This document shows, in pieces, positions 52,391 to 62,456 of a DNA stretch of 64,000 nt (position 1 is the first letter of the stretch; the number at the start of each line of letters is the position of its first letter). The notes under the pieces were generated by a model. That model saw only the letters and a list, made by a program, of their open reading frames with translations, did no database searches and was not told where the DNA came from. Source of the DNA: Microbulbifer variabilis ATCC 700307 (GTDB taxonomy: Bacteria; Pseudomonadota; Gammaproteobacteria; Pseudomonadales; Cellvibrionaceae). The stretch is from assembly GCF_000380565.1 (NCBI RefSeq), contig NZ_AQYJ01000028.1:248001-312000 (forward strand). Reading direction: 5' to 3'. The position numbers and the translations under genes were made by a program.

Positions 52391-53045
52391 CTTTCCTCCA
52401 GATCAAAGGGTATTTCTGGTCCCTGCCTTATGCAGTTGACTCTTGGGTCTAATCTATCACGGGGCGATAGTGGCGCGGAGATTTTGTTATTGAAATACGT
52501 AGAAATATGCGCCATTTGGCCCTGTTATCGGCGCATAATGAAGCAATGGGGGAAGCACGTATTGAGTTAGATCAAGTTGAGTTGCCAGCAGGGCTATCCT
52601 CTGGGGCTATCGATACAATAATCACTATCTGGCTGAAATACATTACTCAGCTATTAGTGATGGCAGTATTTGTTAGGTATTGGCAATAGTTGCAATTACT
52701 GATTTGGACAGGCTCGCGACTTGTGCAGATTTTTTGGGGAATAGCTTCCCTGCGGGAGAAGGCTTCTATAACTGGGCAGTTGCTTTGCTTTAGACGGTTA
52801 AGAAGCAAGTCCAACATATCTAGAAGTGATTACCTATTTTAGTGCCGTTGTTTTTATACTAGGGTGCATGGTGCCGTATATGTTAGTTCAGCAGGGAGTG
52901 GCAATCAATTTGGTTAGGCATTTTACATTGATTTATTGACACCTTCTCTTCCAGTGAAAAATTTCTTAACACCCTGAATTTGCGGTAATTAAGCGTAATG
53001 TAGCGGGGCAACTCCCGAAGGGGCAAGAAAAGCCGTTTTTAAAAC
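52391..53045. other. Intergenic region, no gene seen
   Basis: It holds the promoter region of the Usp gene. A 60-residue frame at 52507-52689 has no ribosome site or recognised motif and is not called. No RNA gene was recognised. Confidence 0.4.
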
Positions 53046-53396
53046 TCACTGGGAGTATTCGCAGTCTATTTCTGCCAATACAGAGTAGGTAGGGTCACCA
53101 TAAATTTGCCTAACTTTACATAATGATAGTGATCCCTGGTATTCCTCAAAATCTTGATGAAGCTGATTTAGCAATGCTTGTTCTATGTTGCCTTTAGATT
53201 CTTCTAATTGTGCCCTAAGGTGGAAGCTATTTGGCTTGTACTCAATAAATTGATTGCTCCCTGCTCTATCTTCGAACCTGATGTAGCTACTTATCTGATC
53301 ATGCATTAGTAGGTAACCATAAAAAGAGGATGCTGAAAGAATACAAGAGACAAAAACTATCAGAGAGGATTTCTTTAAGCTCACCGTATTTATCAT
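53046..53396 (-). CDS. Small single-pass membrane protein, unknown
   Basis: A 116-residue protein. N-terminal membrane helix or uncleaved signal (SSLIVFVSCILSASSFYGYLL), then a periplasmic part with two Cys (LSLCKVRQIYGD ... EIDCEYSQ) that can pair. No recognised family, and it stands alone in a long non-coding stretch. Confidence 0.5.
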   Translation of the reverse strand: MINTVSLKKSSLIVFVSCILSASSFYGYLLMHDQISSYIRFEDRAGSNQFIEYKPNSFHLRAQLEESKGNIEQALLNQLHQDFEEYQGSLSLCKVRQIYGDPTYSVLAEIDCEYSQ

Positions 53397-54419
53397 GTTT
53401 TAACGCTTTGAACAAACACACGCGTTAGTATGCTTGTTTGTTTAGATATGTTAATGGTTGTTCGATAGCTTATTACGCCAGTCCCTATTGAGACATTCAG
53501 TTTGAATGTTAAAGCTGCACCTGCTCAGTATAGGGGTTCGTTTCCTTTGGTGGATAAAAGTCATTCTTGTTCCTCCTTAAGCCGTGGGTCACAGGAAATT
53601 ATACTTTGCTCAATAGTTTTAGATAATTGCGGCTAGGAGCTTTTTATTACCTCACTTATCTCCCACTTAAACTAGGAAGAACTTGTAGTTCTAAGCCTTG
53701 CCAGAACGACAGCATCAGAAGAACTATATTGTTCTGAAATTTTTGAAGTTTCACTGCCTGAGTATGCAAATGCATACGTGCCAAGCAGGCTGCTAAAAAA
53801 GAGGAGTATGACTCTCACATGTTTTGTGATCATTAACGTCCGTAGTTGGGCCTGGCTTGGCGCTTAGCGGAAAGCCGGTCGACAAGCTAAGTTTGTTTTT
53901 TGAACAGTGCAGAGCTTCACTTGTCGCTAATTTCAAACCTCTGCAGATAAAGCTACTACGCCCCCCTGAAGGGGGATGTATGCATTAGTACCACTTCTTT
54001 ACTCTGCTATAGGTCATTCTTCATGGAGGGTGGCCCATTGTACTGGAGTCACTGGGTTAGAAGCACTTATTAGGGTTAAATATAACAACGATAACTAGGT
54101 TTAGTTATCTCTCAGGTTGTCATTTCCCGGCAATCATTTGCACTCACTGATGCAAGTCATTCGCTTGGTTGGATTCAACTGGTGAGCATTTGCTGTGAGT
54201 ACTTAGTAAATTGAACCTCATATTGATTGTTATGCATTAGCTTCTTTTATCTCTGTTGGGAAGCTCTCCTGAGCTTTAAGGCTTGCTGTTTCTAAAGTGG
54301 TGACTTTGGTATTTAAATTCAGGAAATCTTGCTCCCTTGACCTGCCGTTTGTGTGATTGAGGGCTCAGATACCTGGATTAAAAAAATAACAGCGAAAAGA
54401 TGACTAAGAGAAAGCAATA
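53397..54419. other. Long intergenic region before the large amylase
   Basis: About 1 kb without a supported gene. It contains the MalT-box-like site at 53958-53982, ~440 bp before the amylase ATG. There is no strong ribosome site or frame. An RNA gene or long leader could be present but none was recognised. Confidence 0.4.
53958..53982 (+). promoter_or_regulatory. MalT-box-like site upstream of large amylase
   Basis: ACGCCCCCC (53958-53966) with GGGGGATGTATG (53971-53982) form a half-palindrome. Matches the site before the 49826 amylase at 20 of 25 bases and shares GGATGT plus TATG with the receptor site. Confidence 0.5.
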
Positions 54420-56966
54420 ATGAACAATCCATTTCCCCTGAAAAGGCTACTGGCCAGTACGGGCCTTGTGCTTGGTACACTATCTAGTGCCCATGTTAAT
54501 GCCGGTACCGCTTTTGTACATTTATTCGAGTGGAGCTGGAATGATATCGCCAGTGAGTGTGAGAACTTTCTCGGGCCTAAGGGTTTTGATGCGGTGCAAA
54601 TATCTCCGCCCAATGAGCATATCAGCCTATCCACCTGGTGGGCGCGCTATCAGCCCGTGACTTATACCAACTTAACCAGTCGCAGCGGTACTGAGCAGGA
54701 ACTGCAAAGCATGATCAACCGTTGCCATGCAGCAGGTGTGAAAGTCTACGCCGATGCGGTAATTAACCATACGGCGGCCTGGAATGGCGGTGGTACCGGT
54801 TGGGGGGGCACTCAGTGGACCTTGCTGGACCATCCGGAGTTTTCTTATAACGACTATCACTCCGATTGCACCATCAATAACTACAATGATGCCAATCACG
54901 TATGGAGCTGTAGGTTGAGTGGCTTGCCGGATTTGGATACCGGTTCCAGCTATGTACAGGGAAAACTGGCTGGTTACTTGAGTAAATTAAAAGGCATGGG
55001 AATTGATGGTTTTCGTATAGATGCGGTCAAGCATATGTCCCCAAGCGATTTACACGCCATTGTGAATCAAGCGGGCAACCCCTGGGTCTTCTCTGAGGTT
55101 ATTGGCGCTGCCGGCGAAGCTTCGGAAATTCAGCCTTACAATTACACTTTTTTAGGCAGTGTCACCGAATTCAAATATGGCACTGATGTGGCCAGTAACT
55201 TCAATGGTCAGATTAAAAATCTTGCCACTATTGGTGAAGGCTGGGGGCTGCTCCCTTCTGGCGATGCGGTACATTTTATCGATAACCACGACCGCGAGCG
55301 AGGTCATGGTGGTGGTGGTAATCTGACTTATCACGATGGGGCCAAATACAACCTGGCCAATGTCTTTATGTTGGCTCATCCCTACGGTTATCCCAAGGTA
55401 ATGTCGGGGTATGACTTTACCGATACTGATATTGGTCCTCCCAGCAATGGCCCGAATAATTGTCAAAATGGTGCTTGGGTCTGTCAACACCGCTGGGGCA
55501 ATATCGCCAATATGGTAGGTTTCCGTAACTATACCAACGGTACTGCCATGAACAATTGGTGGGACAATGGCAATAACCAGATTGCTTTTGGCCGCGGCAA
55601 CAAGGGTTTTGTGGTGATCAATAATGAGGGGGGCTCCCTGAGCCAAAGTCTCTACACCGGCATGCCCGCGGGGGATTACTGCAATGTGTTGGCGGACGAT
55701 AATGAATGCAGTGGTGATGTGATTACTGTGGATGGCAATGGCTATGCTACCTTTAATGTGGCTGCCAACTCTGCTGCGGCAATTCATGGTGGCCAGTTAG
55801 TAACACCTTGTGACGATTGCGCTGAACCTGGCTTCCCTAGCCTGTACTTCCGCGGTACTGCCAATAACTGGGGCAGTACAGCATTTGAACAGGTGGGCGA
55901 TAATATCTGGCAGTTGGTAGTGAACTTTGACGGTCAGGCGGACCAGCGCTTTAAACTGGATATTTATGGTGATTGGGCCGAAAATTACGGCGATGATGGT
56001 GCCGATGGTACTTTGGATAAGACCGGTGCAGATATTTATACTTCTGTAAGTGGTAATTATCGAATCGAAGTCAATGATCAGAGCCTGAGCTATACCCTTA
56101 CTGAAGTTTCCTCCCAGCAGGCACCGGTAGCGGTTGTCTCTCCCTCAGCAGTTACCGTTGCGATCAATCAAAGTATCACTCTGGATGCCAGCGCTTCTAG
56201 CGATACTGATGGCAGTGTGGTGTCCTATAGCTGGAGTAGTGGTGGCAGCAACGTCAGTACTTCCCTGAGTTTCGACAGTGCTGGTACCTATACAGAAACA
56301 GTGACGGTAACGGATAACGATGACCTGACGGATAGTGCCACTGCGACTATTACAGTGATTGATCCCAATGGAGGCTATGCACAAAACTTCACTGCACTGC
56401 ATTTTCGGGGAACGCCCAATGGCTGGGGCAGTCAGGCCATGAGTTTGGTAGCGGATAATACCTGGCGTACAACAGTCGTTTTTGATGGCAGTAGTAATCA
56501 GCGTTTCAAGTTTGATGTAAGTACTAACTGGGATGAAAATTACGGGGATAACAATGCCGATGGGTTTCTGGAGCAGGGCAGCAATGATATTTATACCAAT
56601 GTGGCTGGTACTTATCTTGTTGAAGTGAATGATAAAACACTCAGTTACTCCCTAACCTGTGTGGATTGTGGCGGCCACGCCTCTAATTTTTCCTCCCTAT
56701 ATTTCCGTGGAACGCCAAATAATTGGGGAGCTGAGGCAATGCAGTTAGTGGCGGATAACCTTTGGGAAATTTCGGTTAACTTCGATGGTCAATCCCAGCA
56801 GCGTTTTAAATTTGATGTCAATGGTGACTGGAGTGAAAACTACGGCGATAACAATACCGACAAAATTCTTGAGCGGGATGGTTCTGATATTTACATCTCT
56901 GTTACAGGAATTTATACGGTGCGGATTAATGATCAAACGATGACTTACAATGTGGATGGTCTATAG
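54420..56966 (+). CDS. Secreted multidomain alpha-amylase (GH13) with PKD and three repeat modules
   Basis: An 848-residue enzyme with a signal peptide (LLASTGLVLGTLSSAHVNA). The catalytic domain resembles psychrophilic marine AHA-type amylases: AFVHLFEWSWNDIASECENFLGPKGFDAVQISPPNEH, region I YADAVINHTA, II GIDGFRIDAVKHM (nucleophile Asp), III PWVFSEVIG (Glu), IV HFIDNHDRERG (Asp). After ~460 come three ~90-residue repeats (about 475-565, 658-745, 752-845), each with YFRGTxNxWGxxAM and RFKFDxxGDWxENYGD, likely starch-binding beta-sandwiches, and a PKD domain (~567-655) between the first and second. No ribosome site is obvious. Extracellular starch depolymerization. Confidence 0.92.
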   Translation: MNNPFPLKRLLASTGLVLGTLSSAHVNAGTAFVHLFEWSWNDIASECENFLGPKGFDAVQISPPNEHISLSTWWARYQPVTYTNLTSRSGTEQELQSMINRCHAAGVKVYADAVINHTAAWNGGGTGWGGTQWTLLDHPEFSYNDYHSDCTINNYNDANHVWSCRLSGLPDLDTGSSYVQGKLAGYLSKLKGMGIDGFRIDAVKHMSPSDLHAIVNQAGNPWVFSEVIGAAGEASEIQPYNYTFLGSVTEFKYGTDVASNFNGQIKNLATIGEGWGLLPSGDAVHFIDNHDRERGHGGGGNLTYHDGAKYNLANVFMLAHPYGYPKVMSGYDFTDTDIGPPSNGPNNCQNGAWVCQHRWGNIANMVGFRNYTNGTAMNNWWDNGNNQIAFGRGNKGFVVINNEGGSLSQSLYTGMPAGDYCNVLADDNECSGDVITVDGNGYATFNVAANSAAAIHGGQLVTPCDDCAEPGFPSLYFRGTANNWGSTAFEQVGDNIWQLVVNFDGQADQRFKLDIYGDWAENYGDDGADGTLDKTGADIYTSVSGNYRIEVNDQSLSYTLTEVSSQQAPVAVVSPSAVTVAINQSITLDASASSDTDGSVVSYSWSSGGSNVSTSLSFDSAGTYTETVTVTDNDDLTDSATATITVIDPNGGYAQNFTALHFRGTPNGWGSQAMSLVADNTWRTTVVFDGSSNQRFKFDVSTNWDENYGDNNADGFLEQGSNDIYTNVAGTYLVEVNDKTLSYSLTCVDCGGHASNFSSLYFRGTPNNWGAEAMQLVADNLWEISVNFDGQSQQRFKFDVNGDWSENYGDNNTDKILERDGSDIYISVTGIYTVRINDQTMTYNVDGL

Positions 56967-56976
56967 ATGAACAAAT

Positions 56977-57011
56977 AAAGCAGGCCTTGCATTAGGCCTG
57001 CTTTATTTTTT
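56977..57011 (+). terminator. Strong terminator after the large amylase
   Basis: AAAGCAGGCCT (56977-56987) and AGGCCTGCTTT (56994-57004) form a perfect 11-bp stem with a 6-nt loop, followed by ATTTTTT. On the other strand it also ends the minus-strand lipoprotein gene. Confidence 0.9.
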
Positions 57012-57054
57012 CTTGCTTTAAATTGTCAATATATACAGAAAAGAATAGTTTAGG

Positions 57055-60000
57055 TTATCGAGTTACATTAATAGTGAGCTCCCCCGACAACCATGTTAAT
57101 TCATAAATTCCATCTTTATTGGTGTCTGTAAAATTCATGTGCCTCCACGGAGAGGATGCCAATTCGGGTGATATGCTAATGGTTTTCCCAGTTTTGGGGT
57201 CCATTTCCGCAATGTAAACTGTATCGAACTTAGCTATAGCTAATAAAATATTTCTGTGTGATAAGCCGTAGTTCTGTATCTGTATTGCATTAACCCGATC
57301 GACATCTGGAAGGTAAGCAACACTCCTCACACTTAAATCTTGATTTAATATCATCACCCAATGGTGGTTGTATTCGGGTCTTAAACCCATCGTGACAATA
57401 ATTTCATCAATTGAATCTCCATCTATATCCCCCGTTTCTATAGGATTGAACCATATGTCTTCAATATTTTCTGAAAATATTGGGTCTCTAAACTCATCTG
57501 GAGTATCGTTAATTTGGAATTGAAATACTGGGGATTGGTAGCTATTTTCTTCAGTTAAAATACTTATTTTGTCGTAGTTTGAGACAGCAATACCCATCTT
57601 CCCACTGTTGTTGATATTGAATAATTCTAGATGGTTGCCACCATCAGATGTATTACTCCAAATTAATTCATAAGTGTTTGCATTATAGGCTTGTAGAGAT
57701 GAGTCCTCATTCGTGACTACGATGCTGCTTTCCGTATTATTGCCAAGTTTACCTACTACCATGTGCCTTGGATCTGACCCTGTGGCTTCTCCAGACCAGA
57801 TTATTGACTCTGAAAAGAAATCATAAATTCCAGGCCTTTCATTATTTACGAAAATTAGCTCTTTTATGCCGTCATCCTGTAAGTCTAAAAGTGTTAATTG
57901 AGTGTCATAATCATCGCCTTTTGGAAGGTAGATTTCTGGGCTCAAAGAGGTTTTTCCGTTGCTTGAGTCTAAAGAAAATACATATGTGGGTTCATCTAGG
58001 GAGTTCGAAAGAACTAAAGCGTGGATCTCAGAAGTATTAGACTCATGTTGTTCTATAGGAAGCATGTAGCTGCGGAAGTTGGGTGCTCTTTCATCTGAAT
58101 TCCATTCTAACTGGAGCTTAGAGTCTCCTGGATTTTCTGAGAAAATTGCCAAATTCTTTCCATCGTAATAAAGATACTCTAGTTCTGGATCTCCATCCAT
58201 ATTGAAAATCATCACATTTGAGGAGAATTGATTAGGTATTGTTCTTTCTCCTGTTAATAAGCTGGTAAATTGGAGGGTATCTGGGCTAAAGGAATATACT
58301 ACTGGGAACGAACCTGATGTCGTCACAAACCTTGGAGACGTTTCCTCTGGAGGTTGGATGATGCGAAAATAATCTATGGAACCCGGATTCTCAGCGATTA
58401 TACTTTTTGTTGTAGTGTCGTACGCAGTAAGATATCCGGTGTCCGGGTGAATTCCAATAATTTCCTCTACTCCATCCATATTTATATCTGCTGTTTCTAT
58501 ACTACGCCATTCTCTAGTAAAACCATTCTCATAGTGCCAAGCTGTTTTATAACTATTTCCATCACGGTCCAATAGAAAGCCATTACCGGTTACGATTTCC
58601 ATTTCATCATCAAGATCTAAATTACCGATGGTAAAATTAGTCCCTAGGGCTAGTGATTCTGACTGCCATTTAATTGAAAAATCTGTGCTGTCCAGAATGA
58701 CTAGTTTTTCTTTGCGCTGATAACCGTCAGGTACTGGAAAGGGGGAGGTTGTGGTTTGGACTAATAGAATGATCTCTAAATTTGGGTCATTGTCCAGATT
58801 GTAAACCTTGATTTCATGAATATCGTAACCATCAACACTTGAAATTTTCGCAGGCTTAAAATTTTCATTGAATTTATACAGGCCTAATTGGGGCGGATCT
58901 CCTACCAAGGAGTTATAATATTTTAACCCTACCAATATTTCATCTAGGCCATTGCCATCGAAGTCGGCAGAGGCAACAGATGAAATAGTTGATGCGGGTG
59001 AAAGACCATCATTATAGTTGCTTATCGAGAAAGGGTATTCCCAGTTAATTGCGAAATCAGAACCGTCATATCCCCAGATAGAAAGTCGCCTGCTGTTCTG
59101 ACTGGTGGACAATACTTCTTGTGCTCCATCTCCATCAAAATCTCCAACAGTTGATAATTGAATCTTAGAAAATATGTTTGAATGGCCTCTTGCAAGTGGA
59201 AATTGCCGATTCTGGTCGAGTACTTTAATTGTTCTGCTTTCACTATGTGAATATTCTGATTGGGTCAGTAGGATTTCCCAAGTGACATCCATCTCCGTAT
59301 CGAACATAGGCCCAGTTGGCGTCCAACTGACCATACCACTTTCATCCATTTCCATACCATTGGGGCGTGCTTGAAATTCAAGCGTGAATGGATCGTTATC
59401 AAAATCTTCAGCTACTATTTGAAAAGTGGCTTCAGCACCATATTGCGCGGTTTCCGGCATATTGACAATAGTCAGTACAGGCAGGGAATCTTGTACCTCA
59501 GTGCTGGCAGATAGCTCGGTAGCTAGATCGCCATCTGAGGCGATTAATGTTACTGTTATTTGGTCATCTTTTGAAAAGTAGTCCGAAGGTAATGTATCTG
59601 TTGTTACACCGATAACTTCTTTTTGGTTAACTGACCACCGATACGTGGAGGTTATCTGATCACCATCCTCATCAGAGACTGTTGAAGTAACTTTTAGATC
59701 CGGCTGGGTAAAAACAGGTAAGTTAATAAAACTTAGGTTCTCGATAACCGGTGTTCTATTTTGAATAGTAATAGATGCGGTTTGCGTTACCGTATCTTTG
59801 CCATCGGTGACAGAAGCTTCTACAAGAATATTGTCGCCGCGGTTAAAGTAGGCAGGTTCAAGGTTGCTATTGGTTGCTTCACCAATAACTTCTTCGTTAT
59901 TTTTCCATATATAACTGACTTCCAGCTGGTCACCGTCTTCGTCGGTTGCATCTAGCTGAATAGAGAGGGGTGTATCGTTATATGCCTGTTCAGGTAATAG

Positions 60001-60183
60001 TAATAAACTATTGATTACAGGAGGAGTATTGTTTGCTCCATCCCCTTGACCTGAGGAGGGCTCACTATTAGAGCTACTGTTGGATGACCCTCCTCCACAA
60101 GCGGTCAATATTATAGACATAGTTGCCAGATTAATGAGTTTAATCCAGGGTTTATTAATATATATACTCACATTGTCCTCCAT
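57055..60183 (-). CDS. Large FG-GAP lipoprotein with Ig-like domains
   Basis: A 1042-residue protein with a lipobox (MSIILTACGGGSS). Residues ~50-330 hold three cadherin/Ig-like domains (AYNDTPLSIQLDATDEDGDQLEVSYIW ...). From ~345 there are FG-GAP/VCBS beta-propeller repeats with calcium-binding DxDxDG loops: GDFDGDGAQEVL, ADFDGNGLDEIL, GNLDLDDEMEIV, ADINMDGVEEII, TGDIDGDSIDEII and FTDTNKDGIYEL. Surface-exposed by a lipid anchor. It lies between two GH13 enzymes, so a role in binding glycan or partner enzymes is plausible but unproven. No ribosome site choice is needed; the long N-terminal basic part before the lipobox is unusual. Confidence 0.8.
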   Translation of the reverse strand: MEDNVSIYINKPWIKLINLATMSIILTACGGGSSNSSSNSEPSSGQGDGANNTPPVINSLLLLPEQAYNDTPLSIQLDATDEDGDQLEVSYIWKNNEEVIGEATNSNLEPAYFNRGDNILVEASVTDGKDTVTQTASITIQNRTPVIENLSFINLPVFTQPDLKVTSTVSDEDGDQITSTYRWSVNQKEVIGVTTDTLPSDYFSKDDQITVTLIASDGDLATELSASTEVQDSLPVLTIVNMPETAQYGAEATFQIVAEDFDNDPFTLEFQARPNGMEMDESGMVSWTPTGPMFDTEMDVTWEILLTQSEYSHSESRTIKVLDQNRQFPLARGHSNIFSKIQLSTVGDFDGDGAQEVLSTSQNSRRLSIWGYDGSDFAINWEYPFSISNYNDGLSPASTISSVASADFDGNGLDEILVGLKYYNSLVGDPPQLGLYKFNENFKPAKISSVDGYDIHEIKVYNLDNDPNLEIILLVQTTTSPFPVPDGYQRKEKLVILDSTDFSIKWQSESLALGTNFTIGNLDLDDEMEIVTGNGFLLDRDGNSYKTAWHYENGFTREWRSIETADINMDGVEEIIGIHPDTGYLTAYDTTTKSIIAENPGSIDYFRIIQPPEETSPRFVTTSGSFPVVYSFSPDTLQFTSLLTGERTIPNQFSSNVMIFNMDGDPELEYLYYDGKNLAIFSENPGDSKLQLEWNSDERAPNFRSYMLPIEQHESNTSEIHALVLSNSLDEPTYVFSLDSSNGKTSLSPEIYLPKGDDYDTQLTLLDLQDDGIKELIFVNNERPGIYDFFSESIIWSGEATGSDPRHMVVGKLGNNTESSIVVTNEDSSLQAYNANTYELIWSNTSDGGNHLELFNINNSGKMGIAVSNYDKISILTEENSYQSPVFQFQINDTPDEFRDPIFSENIEDIWFNPIETGDIDGDSIDEIIVTMGLRPEYNHHWVMILNQDLSVRSVAYLPDVDRVNAIQIQNYGLSHRNILLAIAKFDTVYIAEMDPKTGKTISISPELASSPWRHMNFTDTNKDGIYELTWLSGELTINVTR

Positions 60184-60442
60184 GTATCTGCAGCAATAAT
60201 CAACATGATTTCCCTGTAACTGGTTCGAGTGTCTCAGTTATTAGTATTCTATTAGCTAATATTATTGGAATCGATGCATGTTATTTGTAATGGGAGGCAA
60301 AATAAATAATTTTTTATTTCTTTAAGTAATTGTTGACTGCTTCACAGTTTTCGATGCGTATATCTGGTTTTAAATGGGGGATGTGAATGATTTCCAGAAA
60401 AGAAATAGCCAGAAATATGATTTTTATCGATTCTGAATTTGT

Positions 60443-60460
60443 GGGGAGTGTCCACTCCCC
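60443..60460 (-). terminator. Hairpin downstream of GH13 lipoprotein
   Basis: GGGGAGTG (60443-60450) and CACTCCCC (60453-60460) are exact reverse complements with a 2-nt gap, just past the stop of the minus-strand amylase gene. Confidence 0.55.
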
Positions 60461-60472
60461 GATTTAATTTCA

Positions 60473-62404
60473 CTAAATATTTGTTGGTGAATTATGAGGT
60501 GATGCACTTGAAATGTGGAATATGTTACTTTCAAAGGGTTTTAGTTTAAAGTGAATCTTCCCTAGCCTGTTATTTATTAGGAGATTTATCGTCCTATCAG
60601 AAATCTGGCCCTTAACCTGATACACTCCATCTTTCAAATTCCATTTACGAAGTAACCCTTCTGGTAAAACAAAATCAAATTCAGAATGTCGGCTGCTGAA
60701 GTTGGCTATTACCAATAGTTTTTCACATTTGTCCCAGCGGGCAAAGGAAAATTGCTTTTCCCCATAGCCAGTACTTTGCTTGCGATTGTAGTTATGCAAA
60801 TCTAAATAGTTACCACGTAAGGCAGAGCTTTGCTTGGAGAAGTTGAGCAGGCGCTGGTAGAAGCTGCGCAATTCTTTTTCTTCTTTTGTCAGCAGAGCAG
60901 TGTCAAAAGCGCCCTCATTATTCCAGCGGCGAACACTGGGTACTGACCAGTAGTCGAAAATGGTGGTGCGGCTGGCTTTACCAAAGCCGGCATCTTTGTT
61001 GGCGGGTTCTCCTAACTCCTGGCCAAAGTAAACCAGGGTAGGGGCTGGAGAGAGTGCGGCGGATACCAGCATTGCAGGTTTGCCTGCCTCTGGGTTGCCA
61101 GAAAATTGTGGGCTGGCAATACGCTGCTCGTCGTGGTTCTCCATAAAGCGCAACATATGAGAGGAAATATCTACCAGGCCTGCCTGCACCTCTGCGATTT
61201 TATCTGTACTGCCCTTGTTTTCCATGACCGCGCGAATAGCGTCGTAGGTGCCGACTTTATCGTAGAGGTAATCCATTTTGCCCAGATGCAGATAGTCCCG
61301 GTAGCGCTCCGGAGTATAGATTTCGGCAAGTAACAGTGTGTTGGGGTTGCGCATTTTGATGGAGGAATTCAGGTAGCTCCAGAATTCTACCGGTACCATA
61401 CCGGCCATGTCATAGCGGAATCCATCCACGCCAAAGTCCAGCCAGTAGTGGGCGATATCGCGGAATTTTTCCCAGGTGTCCGGGACTTTCTTGTTTGCCC
61501 AAAACTGGGAGTGGGCCCGGTAGTCGCGCTCGGCATATTCCTGGGGTAGCTCAGAAAAATTCTTGCTGTCATCGGGGCGAACGCCAAAATTAATTTTGAC
61601 CGTTTCATACCAGTCGTGCATGGCAGGTTGTGCACTGCGCGCGCCATTACCGGTCCATTTCGCTGGACTCTCTATAAACTGCCCATCGACAAGATCATTG
61701 ACTTCGCCATTGAGTGGCTGATAACTGTCTTCTGCAACGGGCACGCGGAAGTCTTCGCCCACCACATAGTAGAAATTGTTGTTGCGGGCGTAGGTGACCT
61801 GGGTGTTGTCGCCAGCTCCAAAATCCTGTACGCCTTGGGGTTTATCGAGAGAATGATAGGCGCGGGCTACATGGTTGGGCACTATATCGATAATCACTTT
61901 CAGACCGGCCGCGTGGCTGCGTTCCACCAGTGCGCGGAATTCCTGTAATCGCTCTGCTGGGTTATTGGCCAGGTCTGGGTTTACGCTGTAGTAATCCTTG
62001 ATGGCATAGGGAGAGCCGGCGCGGCCTTTAACCACGTCTGGATCATCGTTACTGATACCGTATTCCGTATAGTCGCCAACGAGCGCGTGGTGCAGGGCAC
62101 CGGTGTACCAGATATGGGTGGCGCCCAGCGCGTGGATTTCATTCAGTGCTTTTGAGGTAAAGTCGGAGAACTTACCCACACCATTCTCTTCGAGTGTGCC
62201 CCAGGGTTTGTTGGTGCTGTTAGTGTTGCCAAATAAGCGCGGCAGCACTTGGTAGATAACCGCTTTTTTCTCTGCAACTTTTTCAGCGGGCTGTATTTCT
62301 TCCGGGCCGCTCTCCTGGCTGCAGCTGGCAGCGCCGAATAGAGCAGCACCTAGTAATGAAGCCGAAATGAGTTTGGCAATAAACAGGGAATGTAACTTCT
62401 TCAT
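60473..62404 (-). CDS. GH13 alpha-amylase-family lipoprotein
   Basis: A 643-residue enzyme with a lipoprotein signal (LISASLLGAALFGAASCSQE). Conserved regions: VIIDIVPNHVARA (I), VDGFRYDMAGMV with nucleophile Asp (II), TLLLAEIYTPERY with Glu (III), FMENHDEQRIAS with Asp (IV). The N-terminal AVIYQVLPRLFGNTNSTNKPWGTLEENGVGKF is typical of the CAMase/neopullulanase-like clade with maltodextrin activity. C-terminal beta-domain EKLLVIANFSSRHSEFDFVLPEG. It is 52 bp downstream of the GH31 gene, probably an operon; anchored enzyme acting on oligosaccharides near the membrane. Confidence 0.9.
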   Translation of the reverse strand: MKKLHSLFIAKLISASLLGAALFGAASCSQESGPEEIQPAEKVAEKKAVIYQVLPRLFGNTNSTNKPWGTLEENGVGKFSDFTSKALNEIHALGATHIWYTGALHHALVGDYTEYGISNDDPDVVKGRAGSPYAIKDYYSVNPDLANNPAERLQEFRALVERSHAAGLKVIIDIVPNHVARAYHSLDKPQGVQDFGAGDNTQVTYARNNNFYYVVGEDFRVPVAEDSYQPLNGEVNDLVDGQFIESPAKWTGNGARSAQPAMHDWYETVKINFGVRPDDSKNFSELPQEYAERDYRAHSQFWANKKVPDTWEKFRDIAHYWLDFGVDGFRYDMAGMVPVEFWSYLNSSIKMRNPNTLLLAEIYTPERYRDYLHLGKMDYLYDKVGTYDAIRAVMENKGSTDKIAEVQAGLVDISSHMLRFMENHDEQRIASPQFSGNPEAGKPAMLVSAALSPAPTLVYFGQELGEPANKDAGFGKASRTTIFDYWSVPSVRRWNNEGAFDTALLTKEEKELRSFYQRLLNFSKQSSALRGNYLDLHNYNRKQSTGYGEKQFSFARWDKCEKLLVIANFSSRHSEFDFVLPEGLLRKWNLKDGVYQVKGQISDRTINLLINNRLGKIHFKLKPFESNIFHISSASPHNSPTNI

Positions 62405-62456
62405 TGTTTCCTGATGACTTTAAAAGTTTTTAGTCAGTGAACAGCGGTTTGCTGAA

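Noticed and set aside
52507-52689. 60-residue plus-strand frame
   Set aside because: No ribosome site, recognised motif or partner; it overlaps the likely promoter region of the stress gene.
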